Assembly: GCF_047124445.1 (NCBI RefSeq) | Contig: NZ_CP138921.1 | Location: 1,984,001 to 2,048,000, forward strand | Direction: 5' to 3' | DNA length: 64,000 bases | From: Shimia sp047124445 | GTDB lineage: Bacteria; Pseudomonadota; Alphaproteobacteria; Rhodobacterales; Rhodobacteraceae | Part shown: piece by piece, positions 25,427-34,533 of the stretch | Numbering within the stretch: the stretch's first letter is position 1 | Layout of the letters: each line of letters opens with the position of its first letter | Notes under the pieces: generated by a model | The model's database searches: none | What the model was told of the DNA's origin: nothing | The model's input: only the letters and a program-made list of their open reading frames with translations | Translations under genes and position numbers: made by a program

Positions 25427-27214
25427 TCAGTGGTCCTGAGCTGCACCTGCGCCGCGGGGAACACGAACGCTTTCCACAAGCGCCTTGATCTCTGCTGGTG
25501 TCTCTTTGGTCATGCCTGCCACAATGTAGGCCACCGCAAAGTTCACCGCCGCACCAATGGCACCGAAGCTGGTCGATTTGATCGTACCCAGAAGCGGGTC
25601 AGCATCGGTGAAGGAGTTGGTGCCCGGAATGAACAGCCAGCCTTTGTGCAGGAAGATGTAGATCAGGGTCACAACCAGACCTGCCAGCATGCCGGCCACC
25701 GCACCAGTGTTGTTGATCTTGGTGGAGAAGATCCCCATCATCAACGCCGGGAAGATGGACGCCGCTGCCAGACCGAAGGCCAGGGCCACGGTTTGCGCTG
25801 CAAAGCCAGGAGGGTTCAGGCCCAGCCACGTTGCCACAGCAATTGCCACTGCCATCGCGATCCGCGCGGACAGAAGTTCGCCCTTCTCGGAGATGTTCGG
25901 GTTGATCGCACCTTTGATCAGGTCGTGAGACACGGCGGAGGAGATCGCCAGCAACAGACCCGCAGCAGTAGACAGCGCCGCTGCCAGACCACCCGCAGCC
26001 ACAAGACCAATCACCCAGGAAGGCAGGTTTGCGATTTCAGGGTTCGCCAGCACCAGGATGTCACGGTTAAACTTGGTCAGCTCGTTGCCTTCCCAGCCTT
26101 TTTCCGCGGCCATTGCCTGAAGATCTTCGTTCTTGTCGTTGTAGAACTGGATCTTGCCGTCGCCGTTTTTGTCTTCCCAATCCAGCAGACCGGTTTTCTG
26201 CCATGTGGCCATCCAGTCATACTCAGGATCGTTAGCGATCTGCTCAGTGGTCACCGCTTCACCGGAGATGCCGCCATTTGGCCACATCAGCTCGGAGATG
26301 TTCAGGCGGGCCATCGCACCAACAGCAGGCGCCGTCAGATAAAGCAGCGCAATAAACACCAGCGTCCAGCCTGCGGACCAACGGGCGTCCGAAACTTTTG
26401 GCACGGTGAAGAAGCGCATGATGACGTGTGGCAGACCTGCGGTACCGATCATCAGAGACAGGGTGAAGAGCACCATGTTCAGCGTGTCGGCGTGGTGGGC
26501 TGTGTATTCCTTGAAGCCAAGGTCGGTCACAACCGCATCCAGTTTCGCCAGCAGAGGCTCACCGGAGGCTGCGTGCTCACCAAACAGACCCAGCGCCGGG
26601 ATTGGCGTGCCGGTCAGCTGCAGCGAGATGAAGACCGCTGGAATGGTGTAGGCAGTGATCAGAACACAGTACTGCGCCACCTGGGTGTAGGTCACACCTT
26701 TCATGCCGCCAAAAACAGCATAGGCAAACACAACACAGGCACCGATCAGCAGGCCGGCAGTGTTGGACACTTCCAGGAAGCGGCCAAAGGCCACGCCCAC
26801 ACCGGTCATCTGACCAATCACGTAGGTGGTGGAGGCAACGATCAAGCAGACCACAGCCACAATACGGGCGGTTGGGCTGTAGAAACGATCGCCGATGAAC
26901 TCCGACACGGTGAACTTGCCAAACTTTCGCAGGTAAGGCGCAAGCAGCAGTGCCAACAGCACGTAACCACCGGTCCAGCCCATCAGGAAGGAAGAGTTGT
27001 CATAGCCGGTAAAGGCGATGAGGCCAGCCATGGAGATAAACGAGGCCGCGGACATCCAGTCCGCCGCTGTCGCCATACCATTGGTGACCGGGTGAACGCC
27101 GCGACCCGCAGCGTAGAATTCAGACGTGGACCCGGCGCGGGCCCAGATCGCGATGCCGATGTATAGCGCGAATGACGCGCCCACAAACAGCAGGTTGATT
27201 GCGAATTGGCTCAT
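25427..27214 (-). CDS. Sodium:solute symporter, VC_2705 subfamily (probable acetate/cation symporter)
   Basis: A 595-residue inner-membrane transporter of the SSS family, with about 13 predicted helices. The Na-binding core begins FYAAGRGVHPVTNGMATAADWMSAASF (about 33-59). A long insert at about 310-390 contains an acidic DKNEDL region typical of this subfamily, which is longer than ActP. Neighbouring acs, adk, DUF4212 and DUF294 genes make acetate or another short monocarboxylate the likely substrate. GAGGGA precedes the ATG. Confidence 0.9.
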   Translation of the reverse strand: MSQFAINLLFVGASFALYIGIAIWARAGSTSEFYAAGRGVHPVTNGMATAADWMSAASFISMAGLIAFTGYDNSSFLMGWTGGYVLLALLLAPYLRKFGKFTVSEFIGDRFYSPTARIVAVVCLIVASTTYVIGQMTGVGVAFGRFLEVSNTAGLLIGACVVFAYAVFGGMKGVTYTQVAQYCVLITAYTIPAVFISLQLTGTPIPALGLFGEHAASGEPLLAKLDAVVTDLGFKEYTAHHADTLNMVLFTLSLMIGTAGLPHVIMRFFTVPKVSDARWSAGWTLVFIALLYLTAPAVGAMARLNISELMWPNGGISGEAVTTEQIANDPEYDWMATWQKTGLLDWEDKNGDGKIQFYNDKNEDLQAMAAEKGWEGNELTKFNRDILVLANPEIANLPSWVIGLVAAGGLAAALSTAAGLLLAISSAVSHDLIKGAINPNISEKGELLSARIAMAVAIAVATWLGLNPPGFAAQTVALAFGLAAASIFPALMMGIFSTKINNTGAVAGMLAGLVVTLIYIFLHKGWLFIPGTNSFTDADPLLGTIKSTSFGAIGAAVNFAVAYIVAGMTKETPAEIKALVESVRVPRGAGAAQDH

Positions 27215-27231
27215 TGTCCCTCAGATCCTTA

Positions 27232-27492
27232 TTATTCTTCGTCAACGCCGTGGGCGATGTCGAGTTTGTTCATCTGCCAGGCGTAGTTGAAGATCAGCGC
27301 CAGGAAGACCAGGATCGATCCTTGCTGGGCAAACCAGAAGCCCAGGTCAGACCCGCCCACAGAGATCCCCGCAAGCATTGGGCGCAGCAGGATGCCAAAC
27401 CCAAAAGAAACCAGCGCCCAGATGACGAGGCTGATCAAAATGATACGCACATTGGCTTTCCAATAGGCGTCGTTGGATGAGTTGTCGGACAT
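27232..27492 (-). CDS. DUF4212 small membrane subunit
   Basis: An 86-residue protein with two hydrophobic helices (about 15-37 and 51-73), matching the DUF4212 family that almost always precedes VC_2705-type symporters. It is probably an accessory subunit of the transporter. GGAGG six bases upstream fixes the ATG at 27492. It is separated from the symporter gene by 17 bp. Confidence 0.9.
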   Translation of the reverse strand: MSDNSSNDAYWKANVRIILISLVIWALVSFGFGILLRPMLAGISVGGSDLGFWFAQQGSILVFLALIFNYAWQMNKLDIAHGVDEE

Positions 27493-27561
27493 ATATGTCT
27501 CCTCCCTCTCGGTTCTTTCCTCCACACCGACGCGTCACGGAGGACGCGCAAGTGCTTTCCC

Positions 27562-28245
27562 TCATGCGGTCGCTTCAGAAACGATCGCGCTCAGTTCGTT
27601 GGCGATGGCGTCAATCGCCCCCATCGCATCCACTTTTTTCAGCGCGCCCTTGCCGTCGTAGTAGGCAATCAAAGGCGCAGTCTGGGCGTGGTACGCCTCC
27701 AGACGGCTGGCAACGGTTTCCGCGTTGTCATCCGCACGACGTTTGAAATCAGCGCCTCCACACTGATCACACACACCGTCTTTGGCAGGTTTCTTGAAGC
27801 TGTCGTGGTAGCCCTCGCCGCAGTCACCGCAGGTGTAGCGGCCGGAAATCCGGCTCACCATCGCAGCATCCTCAACCTCAAGGCTGATGGCCGCATTGAT
27901 GCGCTGATCACTGTCCGCCAGAAGCGCGTCCAGCGCCTCAGCCTGTGCTCCCGTACGTGGGAACCCATCCAGGATCACCCCTTTGGCACAATCAGCTTCC
28001 TTCAGGCGGTCGCGCAGTATGGCAATCACAATCTCATCAGAGACCAGACCACCCGCTTCCATCACCGCGCGCGCCGCCAAACCGGCCTCGGTGCCCGCAG
28101 CAACCGCAGCGCGCAGCAGGTCTCCGGTGGAAAGCTGCACCAAGCCAAATTTGGTTTCCAGCATACGCGCTTGGGTGCCTTTGCCGGCCCCGGGAGGGCC
28201 GAGCAGGATCAAGACAGGCGCATTTGTTTTCACAGTGTCCAACAT
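27562..28245 (-). CDS. adk: Adenylate kinase, zinc-LID type
   Basis: A 227-residue long-form adenylate kinase. P-loop GPPGAGKGT (about 16-24), AMP-site LSTGDLLR, LDGFPRT, and a LID with CGDCGEG and CDQCGG, the four-cysteine structural zinc site. The reaction is ATP + AMP to 2 ADP. The usual alphaproteobacterial adk lies in the ribosomal protein cluster; a copy 4 bp after acs suggests one dedicated to recycling AMP made by acetyl-CoA synthetase. Whether a second adk exists elsewhere cannot be seen here. Confidence 0.95.
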   Translation of the reverse strand: MLDTVKTNAPVLILLGPPGAGKGTQARMLETKFGLVQLSTGDLLRAAVAAGTEAGLAARAVMEAGGLVSDEIVIAILRDRLKEADCAKGVILDGFPRTGAQAEALDALLADSDQRINAAISLEVEDAAMVSRISGRYTCGDCGEGYHDSFKKPAKDGVCDQCGGADFKRRADDNAETVASRLEAYHAQTAPLIAYYDGKGALKKVDAMGAIDAIANELSAIVSEATA

Positions 28246-28249
28246 GCGC

Positions 28250-30214
28250 TTAGCCCTTGTTCATCCGGTTTTCGATGAGCTCATCCACCACCGAAGGATC
28301 CGCCAATGTGGAGGTATCCCCCAGGCTGCCATAGTCGTTCTCGGCGATTTTGCGCAGGATGCGGCGCATGATTTTGCCGGAGCGGGTTTTTGGCAGGCCG
28401 GGCGCCCATTGGATCAGATCCGGGCTGGCAATCGGGCCGATTTCCGTCCGCACCCAGGTGCGCAGTTCCTTGCGCAGCTCTTCGCTGGGTTCCTGATCGT
28501 TCATCAGAGTCACATAGCAGTAGATGCCCTGACCTTTGATGTCATGCGGGTAGCCGACCACGGCGGCTTCGGCGACAGCGGCGTGCGCCACCAGTGCGCT
28601 TTCCACTTCGGCGGTGCCCATGCGGTGACCGGAGACGTTGATCACATCGTCCACACGACCGGTGATCCAGTAGTCGCCATCCGCATCGCGGCGGCAGCCG
28701 TCACCGGCAAAGTAGTAGTTTTTATAGTCGCTGAAGTAGGTCTTCTCAAAGCGCTCGTGGTCGCCCCAGACGGTGCGCATCTGGCTGGGCCAGCTTTCCT
28801 TGATTGCCAGAACCCCTTCGACATCATTGCCGGAGATTTCCTCACCGGACTGCGGATCCAGCACCACCGGATGCACGCCAAAGAAGGGCTTCATCGCCGC
28901 GCCCGGCTTGGTCGCATGGGCGCCCGGCAGTGGGGTCATCATGTGGCCGCCGGTCTCGGTCTGCCACCAGGTGTCCACGATCGGGCAGCGGCCGCCGCCC
29001 ACCACGTCGTTGTACCAGGTCCAGGCTTCCGGGTTGATCGGCTCGCCCACGGTGCCAAGGATGCGCAGGCTGCTGAGGTCACATTTCTCAACATATTCAT
29101 TGCCTTGGCCCATCAGCGCGCGCAGCGCGGTGGGCGCGGTGTAGAACTGGTTCACCCGGTGCTTTTCACAGACCTGCCAGAAGCGGCTGGCATCCGGATA
29201 GGTCGGCACACCCTCAAACATCAGCGTCGTGGCGCCGTTGGCGAGCGGGCCATAGACGATGTAGCTGTGGCCGGTGACCCAGCCCACATCGGCGGTGCAC
29301 CAGAAGATGTCGCCGTCTTTGTAATCAAAGGTGTATTCATGCGTCATCGACGCATAAACCAGATAGCCGCCGGTGGAATGCACCACGCCTTTGGGCTGCC
29401 CGGTGGAGCCGGAGGTGTACAAGATGAACAGCGGATCTTCGGCGTTCATTTCCGCCGGTTTGCAGTAGTCGCCCACCTCCATAACCATCTCGTTGTAGTC
29501 ATAGTCACGGCCATCAATCCAAGTGGTCTGGTCGCCGGTGCGCTTCACCACCAGGCATTTGACGGTGTCTTTGGTGTGCAAGAGCGCGGCGTCGGTGTTG
29601 GACTTGAGCGCGGTCTTGCGGCCGCCACGTGGGGCGCTGTCCGCCGTAATGACCACTTTGGCGTCACAGCCGTTGATCCGAGCGGCCAGCGCGTCGGGGG
29701 AGAAGCCGGCAAATACGATGGAATGGATCGCGCCGATGCGGGCACAGGCCAGCATCGCGTAAGCGGCTTCCGGGATCATCGGCAGGTAGATCACCACGCG
29801 GTCGCCTTTGCGCACACCCAGCTGCTCCAGCACGTTGGCCATGCGGCAGACACGACGGTGCAGATCGGCATAGGTGATCGACTGGGCGGGCTCGTTGGGA
29901 TCATCCGGTTCAAAGATGATCGCGGCCTGATTGCCACGGGTCTCCAGATGGCGGTCGATACAGTTGGCGGCCACGTTGAGCGTGCCGTCTTCAAACCATT
30001 TGATGTCCACATTGCCCGGCGCAAAGGAGGTGTTCTTCACCTTGGTGAACGGCTTGATCCAGTTCACACGCTGGCCATGCTCCCGCCAAAACGCCTCAGG
30101 ATCAGACACAGATGCGGCGTACATTTCATCATATTTGGCGGTATCAATATGTGCGTCTTTGGTCAGCTCTGCGGATGGCAACGGGCTGGCGGATACATTG
30201 GTGTCCAACGACAT
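28250..30214 (-). CDS. acs: Acetyl-CoA synthetase (AMP-forming)
   Basis: A 654-residue acyl-adenylate-forming enzyme: acetate + ATP + CoA to acetyl-CoA + AMP + PPi. The P-loop is YTSGSTGQPKG, the adenylation core contains WWQTETGG, and the C-terminal acetylation-regulated lysine is in RSGKIMRR. A CobB-type deacylase, which can reactivate acetylated Acs, is encoded at 60424-61125. The ATG at 30214 follows GGGAGGAG; the longer frame is not coding. It is the first gene of the acetate operon. Confidence 0.97.
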   Translation of the reverse strand: MSLDTNVSASPLPSAELTKDAHIDTAKYDEMYAASVSDPEAFWREHGQRVNWIKPFTKVKNTSFAPGNVDIKWFEDGTLNVAANCIDRHLETRGNQAAIIFEPDDPNEPAQSITYADLHRRVCRMANVLEQLGVRKGDRVVIYLPMIPEAAYAMLACARIGAIHSIVFAGFSPDALAARINGCDAKVVITADSAPRGGRKTALKSNTDAALLHTKDTVKCLVVKRTGDQTTWIDGRDYDYNEMVMEVGDYCKPAEMNAEDPLFILYTSGSTGQPKGVVHSTGGYLVYASMTHEYTFDYKDGDIFWCTADVGWVTGHSYIVYGPLANGATTLMFEGVPTYPDASRFWQVCEKHRVNQFYTAPTALRALMGQGNEYVEKCDLSSLRILGTVGEPINPEAWTWYNDVVGGGRCPIVDTWWQTETGGHMMTPLPGAHATKPGAAMKPFFGVHPVVLDPQSGEEISGNDVEGVLAIKESWPSQMRTVWGDHERFEKTYFSDYKNYYFAGDGCRRDADGDYWITGRVDDVINVSGHRMGTAEVESALVAHAAVAEAAVVGYPHDIKGQGIYCYVTLMNDQEPSEELRKELRTWVRTEIGPIASPDLIQWAPGLPKTRSGKIMRRILRKIAENDYGSLGDTSTLADPSVVDELIENRMNKG

Positions 30215-30584
30215 GAAGGCTCCTCCCTCGGTCAAAAACTTTAAAAACTCCTCACTCAAGCCAGACGGCTCAAGACCCCGAGGCCAGAATAGGGATTTGT
30301 GAAAACAAGGAAACAAAGCACGGAAATAAAACAAAAAATCTGTAAATATTTTTCCGACCGCACACATGAAGATGTAAAGTTTTTTCTGACGCAGACCAGA
30401 AAACCCATATTCTTAAGGACTTGGAAAGAATTTATTAACGTGTTGGGACACAGCAAAATCGCACCCCGCAATCATGCGAGCGCTAACATTTACATTCCCG
30501 AAGGTGTGACAATTCGTACCGGCCAAAAATTGCGGAAACAGGTCGTGCGCTAACAGCGCCGACTCGCAAACACGCCGACTGGCT
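30215..30584. promoter_or_regulatory. AT-rich upstream region of the acs operon
   Basis: About 370 bp without a gene. It is clearly richer in A/T than its surroundings (for example AAATATTTTT near 30345 and GAATTTATTAA near 30429), as expected for the acs promoter and regulator sites. I could not fix a -10/-35 pair. The left part also lies downstream of nothing on the plus strand, and the convergent end of the porin gene is at its right. Confidence 0.45.
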
Positions 30585-31778
30585 TTAAAACACCAATCGC
30601 GTGCGCAGCCCCAGCACCGTCACAGTGCCCAACCCCGGATTGTCCAAGGGGTTGTCGATCACCTGGATCGAAGGCGTGATCTGAAGACCCGACGACAGCG
30701 AGAAACGGTAAAACAGTTCTGCTGTAAACTGCGTCTGAGTGGAGGTAGCGCTTTCCGCCCAATTCAACCCTACGCCCGCCGCATCGGTGTTACGTCCGTA
30801 ATATGCTAGGCCAGTAGACAGAGAACGCTTGTATAATCCCGTGCCTTGATCCGCGACACCCGCGCGCAAGAATGGCAACCATGTATTGTCGACAAACCAA
30901 GCCGCAGAGAAACTTGCACCGTAGTCCTCCGCCCTGTTTTTACTGGCATCCGTATCAATGTGCCAAAGCGTCAGATGCACATTGTCAAAGTAGATTCGAT
31001 CCCGCGCGCTGGTGACTCCCAACTCAAGACTTTTGAACAGCTTGCCGTGATCAAACACATCAAATCCCGGATCAGACGGGTCCGCATTGGCGTCCGCCAC
31101 GCTGCCCACTGCATAAACCGTATCCCCAAGCCATACGCCGCCCGCCATGCCTAAACCTGGGTTGGGCGCGTTGATGGTTGGGTTGGTGCTAAAGGATAGG
31201 TTTTGAAAGGCTGAATAGGGACTGACCGCGCCATAAACATCCAAAAAGTCAGTGATGTCGATCTGGCCAAATTGAAACGACCAGCCACCTTCGGGCGCGC
31301 GTTGCGTCCAGAACAGGTTAGTCAACAAAGTGCCATTGTCGTTGAACGCCGTACCCGGCATAAACGTTGCTCCGGCCGCAAAGCCGAGGTTCTGCGGCGC
31401 CACATCAGTGTAAGCGTGCCGATGCTCCAGCTTGAACGTCAGGCTGCCATTCTCCGTCGCCGCCCAATTGCCGTAAAACCGGAACATACCGCCAGCAGCG
31501 CTGTCTTCCGCTGCATTCAAATCGCTCCACTGGCCCAGCGCGAGATAGTCAAAGTTGAACTTGAAGCCATTCTCAGCCAACCCGTCTTTCCAGGCAAACC
31601 AGCCTGGTGCGACGTTGCGCGGAAAATTGGAACGCATCTGCGGATCCGTCAACCCGTCGCCCGGCTCCAACTCTGCCGCAACCGAAGACGGGCCAGACAA
31701 TCCGCGCTCCTGCGCCGACAGAGCGCCTGCCATCGAGAACGCCATTGCAGTGATCAAACAGACTGGCTTGAAGGTCAC
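30585..31778 (-). CDS. OprB-like carbohydrate-selective porin
   Basis: A 397-residue outer-membrane beta-barrel protein. It has a signal peptide (cleavage likely after AGALSA), alternating aromatic strands throughout, and a terminal phenylalanine as required for barrel insertion. The order of motifs (WFAWKDGLAENG, FGQIDITDF, PSIQVIDNP) is that of the OprB family, which passes sugars and other small solutes. The start is GTG with GGAG upstream. It lies 61 bp after the amidohydrolase gene on the same strand, so both may serve uptake and processing of one substrate. Confidence 0.85.
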   Translation of the reverse strand: MTFKPVCLITAMAFSMAGALSAQERGLSGPSSVAAELEPGDGLTDPQMRSNFPRNVAPGWFAWKDGLAENGFKFNFDYLALGQWSDLNAAEDSAAGGMFRFYGNWAATENGSLTFKLEHRHAYTDVAPQNLGFAAGATFMPGTAFNDNGTLLTNLFWTQRAPEGGWSFQFGQIDITDFLDVYGAVSPYSAFQNLSFSTNPTINAPNPGLGMAGGVWLGDTVYAVGSVADANADPSDPGFDVFDHGKLFKSLELGVTSARDRIYFDNVHLTLWHIDTDASKNRAEDYGASFSAAWFVDNTWLPFLRAGVADQGTGLYKRSLSTGLAYYGRNTDAAGVGLNWAESATSTQTQFTAELFYRFSLSSGLQITPSIQVIDNPLDNPGLGTVTVLGLRTRLVF

Positions 31779-31839
31779 GCCCTATCTCCATCAGAAAGAA
31801 AGATGCGTCCACCTTGTCGCAGCGGGCGCAAAATCGCAA

Positions 31840-33225
31840 TTAGTCCAGTGTGTTCTTATAGATCACACCGTCTTTCATGATGATCCGCAAGGTTTCAGGG
31901 CTAGCTGGCCGTGGATCCGCACCAAACCATTTGTCGCCGGTGCCAACCACTGAAAAGTCCTCCAGAGGATTGCCATCGATCAAAAGAATATCCGCATAAG
32001 CACCCTCTTCGATCACGCCCAGCTTGCCTGCGGTGTAGGGGTTAGTGAAGTCCCCAGACAGGCCCACCAACTCGCCGCCGACCGAGGTCAATGTCACCAT
32101 GGACGCATAGGGCCCAAAGAAGTCATTGTTCAGCTTTTTCTCATAGGCGATCTGAATGTTGCAGGCCGCAACCGAGCCCACACAATCGGTCTGGAACGCG
32201 CGCTTTACTGGACATTCCTGCATATTGGGAATGTAATTGGCGAAAGTCGCAGACGCTGATTTTGCTTTTGCCAAACTGCTGGGGACACTGGCGACCGCAG
32301 GAATGCTGAGCAGCCCCGGATCAAATGCCGTAAGATTGGTGGTGATAAAGGCGCCTTTAGCGTTCATGACTTCCGCAATTTCGCAGTCAAACGAGAAACC
32401 GTGTTCGATCGACATCACGCCCGCTTCCAGCGCCCCCAAAATCGCCTCCTTGCGGTAGGAATGCGCCATGACATAGCTGCCGTATTCTTCAGCAACCTGC
32501 ACCGCAGCCTTAATCTCTTCAGGCGATCCGGCCAGCAATTGCCAAGGATCGAAGGCGGACACCACGCCGCCCGATTGCATATACTTGAGCTGCGTTGCGC
32601 CCATGCGGAAGTTGTTGCGGCCGAACTTCTGCACATCCGCGACATTGTCAGCCTCTTGCGCCATATTCAGACGACCAAAATTGGTGGACGCGCCGGGTGG
32701 CGAAGTGAAGTTGGCAAAATCCGCGTGCCCGCCGCGCGTGCCGATGAAGGCCGCCGAAGGGTAATAGCGCGGCCCCATTATTTGACCACTGTCAATAGCA
32801 CGACGCAAACCGCCGTTGCCGCCACCGGCATCCCGCACCGTAGTGAACCCCTGCATCAGGTACATCTCCGCCATTCGCGTCCCGTGAATGGCAAAATCTT
32901 CCCAGGTAACGTTGGCCTCCATGGCCGGGATGCTTGGCCCCATCAACATCAAATGCGCGTGCGCCTCAACAAATCCCGGTGTCAGCGTCCGCCCACCACC
33001 ATCAATCACCGTGGCATCCGGCGCATCAATCGCCTCCGTGCTTACCGTTTTGATCAGGTTGCCTTCCACCAGAACAGACGCGTTTTCAATCCGCGCCTCA
33101 TTCACTCCGTCAAACACATGCACATTGGTGAAAAGTGTTTGTGGTGCAGCCTCTTGCGCGCCCAAAGACGAGGCAAACAAACCGACAACAGCGGACACAA
33201 ACCCTGAGACAATTCGATTAGACAT
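31840..33225 (-). CDS. Secreted metal-dependent amidohydrolase
   Basis: A 461-residue amidohydrolase with a signal peptide (cleaved near SSLGAQEA). The first metal motif is EAHAHL after TPGFV (about 76), then the TTVRDAGG strand, the His in AHSYRKEA, the EHGFSFD strand and a late loop YADILLIDGNP that closes the composite beta domain. It is of the imidazolonepropionase/prolidase-like group, hydrolysing cyclic amides or peptides in the periplasm. GGGAG fixes the ATG at 33225. It is divergent from the AraC gene. Confidence 0.87.
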   Translation of the reverse strand: MSNRIVSGFVSAVVGLFASSLGAQEAAPQTLFTNVHVFDGVNEARIENASVLVEGNLIKTVSTEAIDAPDATVIDGGGRTLTPGFVEAHAHLMLMGPSIPAMEANVTWEDFAIHGTRMAEMYLMQGFTTVRDAGGGNGGLRRAIDSGQIMGPRYYPSAAFIGTRGGHADFANFTSPPGASTNFGRLNMAQEADNVADVQKFGRNNFRMGATQLKYMQSGGVVSAFDPWQLLAGSPEEIKAAVQVAEEYGSYVMAHSYRKEAILGALEAGVMSIEHGFSFDCEIAEVMNAKGAFITTNLTAFDPGLLSIPAVASVPSSLAKAKSASATFANYIPNMQECPVKRAFQTDCVGSVAACNIQIAYEKKLNNDFFGPYASMVTLTSVGGELVGLSGDFTNPYTAGKLGVIEEGAYADILLIDGNPLEDFSVVGTGDKWFGADPRPASPETLRIIMKDGVIYKNTLD

Positions 33226-33277
33226 AATGGCGCTCCCTATAGAATTCTCTACAATACTACCTGAGCGTGTTACGCAG

Positions 33278-33348
33278 TTTCGGCCAGTTTCGATCAATTT
33301 TCCGTTCACTCAGCAAAAAACTGGCCGACAGACGCGAGAGAACTGGCC
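33278..33348. promoter_or_regulatory. Repeated ACTGGCC motif, candidate AraC operators
   Basis: AACTGGCC occurs at 33319-33326 and 33341-33348, exactly 22 bp apart and so on the same DNA face, and inverted (GGCCAGTT) at 33282-33289. The second and third share AAACTGGCCGA when read in the same sense. All three lie in the 158-bp gap between the divergent amidohydrolase and AraC genes. Confidence 0.6.
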
Positions 33349-33383
33349 TAGAAGTAACTGTATAACAAAACGGATCGCGCCCC

Positions 33384-34379
33384 ATGCCCACCAAACATGA
33401 CGGCTTTGTCAAAGCCCAGCTCTTACGCCCCTTTGTCGAGCTTGCCAGGGCGCGCGGCGCCAATGTCGACGCCGCCCTAAAATCCTTTGGTCTTGTTGCC
33501 GAAGATTTGCGGGACCCTGAAAAAGCGCTGCACGCCGAAATCATCTACGGCCTCACAAACAACCTCGCGGAAAAAGCCAATGACCCGCACCTCGGCTACC
33601 ACGTGGCCGAAAGCTTCGACATGAAAGCCTGGCTACCCACCCAAGACGCTTTCGAAAATGCTCGCACCATTGGCGATTACTACACGCGGTTCCTACTAAG
33701 TGTCCCACAACAAGCCAGTTCGGTACGCCACACTCTGAAGGCCGACGCGCTTCAAGCCACCTACACCGTGGTCCGCACAGTTCAGACCCATCAAGCCCCT
33801 GTGCAAGTTGAAGGTTTTGGCATGGGGCTGCACATCCGCACTTTGCAATACCTGGCGCAATCCCACTGGTCTTCCAAGCACGTCACGTTGGCCACGGCCT
33901 TTCCCGAGGCTTTGCCCGAAACCCCCACCGGAGTTTCCGTGAAACACGCCGCAGTTTCCGGGCTGGCCCTCTCTTTCCCCAGCGCCTGGCTTACCCTGCC
34001 AGTGCGCCCGCAAGATACGCGCCCCAACGATGCGCCAGCGTCGCGGGATATGGACATTTCAATTGTCAGCGCTCTACGCGCCGCGGCGCGCCCTATTCTG
34101 GCGGATCGCTCTCAGACTGTCGCAGATCACGCACATGCGCTCGGTATATCGCCAGCCCGCCTCACATCCTCCCTGAAACAGCAAGACACCACTCTGGCGC
34201 GCGAAATCAAACGTCTGCGCGTTGATGTGGCCAAAGAGATGTTTGCCGACCCCAAACACAGCGTGGCCAGCGTGGCACAGGCACTTGGCTATACCGACCA
34301 ATCCCACTTTGCGCGGTTCTTCCGGTCCCAAACCGGCCTCTCGCCCCGCGAATACCGCCGCGCGCTTTTGCCAGAATGA
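33384..34379 (+). CDS. AraC-family regulator
   Basis: A 331-residue regulator with an N-terminal arabinose-binding-like domain (PF12625 type, about 20-200) and a C-terminal double helix-turn-helix, whose second helix reads SVAQALGYTDQSHFARFFR. Such proteins (OruR/ArgR-like branch) respond to amino-acid-related or lipid ligands. It is divergent from the amidohydrolase-porin pair and the gap contains a repeated motif, so it probably controls them. Confidence 0.88.
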   Translation: MPTKHDGFVKAQLLRPFVELARARGANVDAALKSFGLVAEDLRDPEKALHAEIIYGLTNNLAEKANDPHLGYHVAESFDMKAWLPTQDAFENARTIGDYYTRFLLSVPQQASSVRHTLKADALQATYTVVRTVQTHQAPVQVEGFGMGLHIRTLQYLAQSHWSSKHVTLATAFPEALPETPTGVSVKHAAVSGLALSFPSAWLTLPVRPQDTRPNDAPASRDMDISIVSALRAAARPILADRSQTVADHAHALGISPARLTSSLKQQDTTLAREIKRLRVDVAKEMFADPKHSVASVAQALGYTDQSHFARFFRSQTGLSPREYRRALLPE

Positions 34380-34533
34380 CGCAAATCGCGGCTCTTCGCC
34401 CACATCCGGTTGCAATTGGCGATCAAATCGTTTCTGGATTTGACCCTGACGCCCCACTCAGGCAATTAGACAGAAATCATTTTCCGCTGCGGGCGATTTG
34501 GCCCTGCACGACCACAGAAGACAGAAAGACACA

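Noticed and set aside
25430..27166. A 578-codon plus-strand frame opposite the symporter
   Set aside because: Low-complexity Arg/His/Gln-rich product typical of antisense translation; no SD and no recognisable domain.
27983..30244. A 753-codon open frame on the plus strand opposite acs and adk
   Set aside because: It is fully antisense to two well-supported genes with strong motifs. Long antisense frames are expected in GC-rich genes with strong third-position bias.
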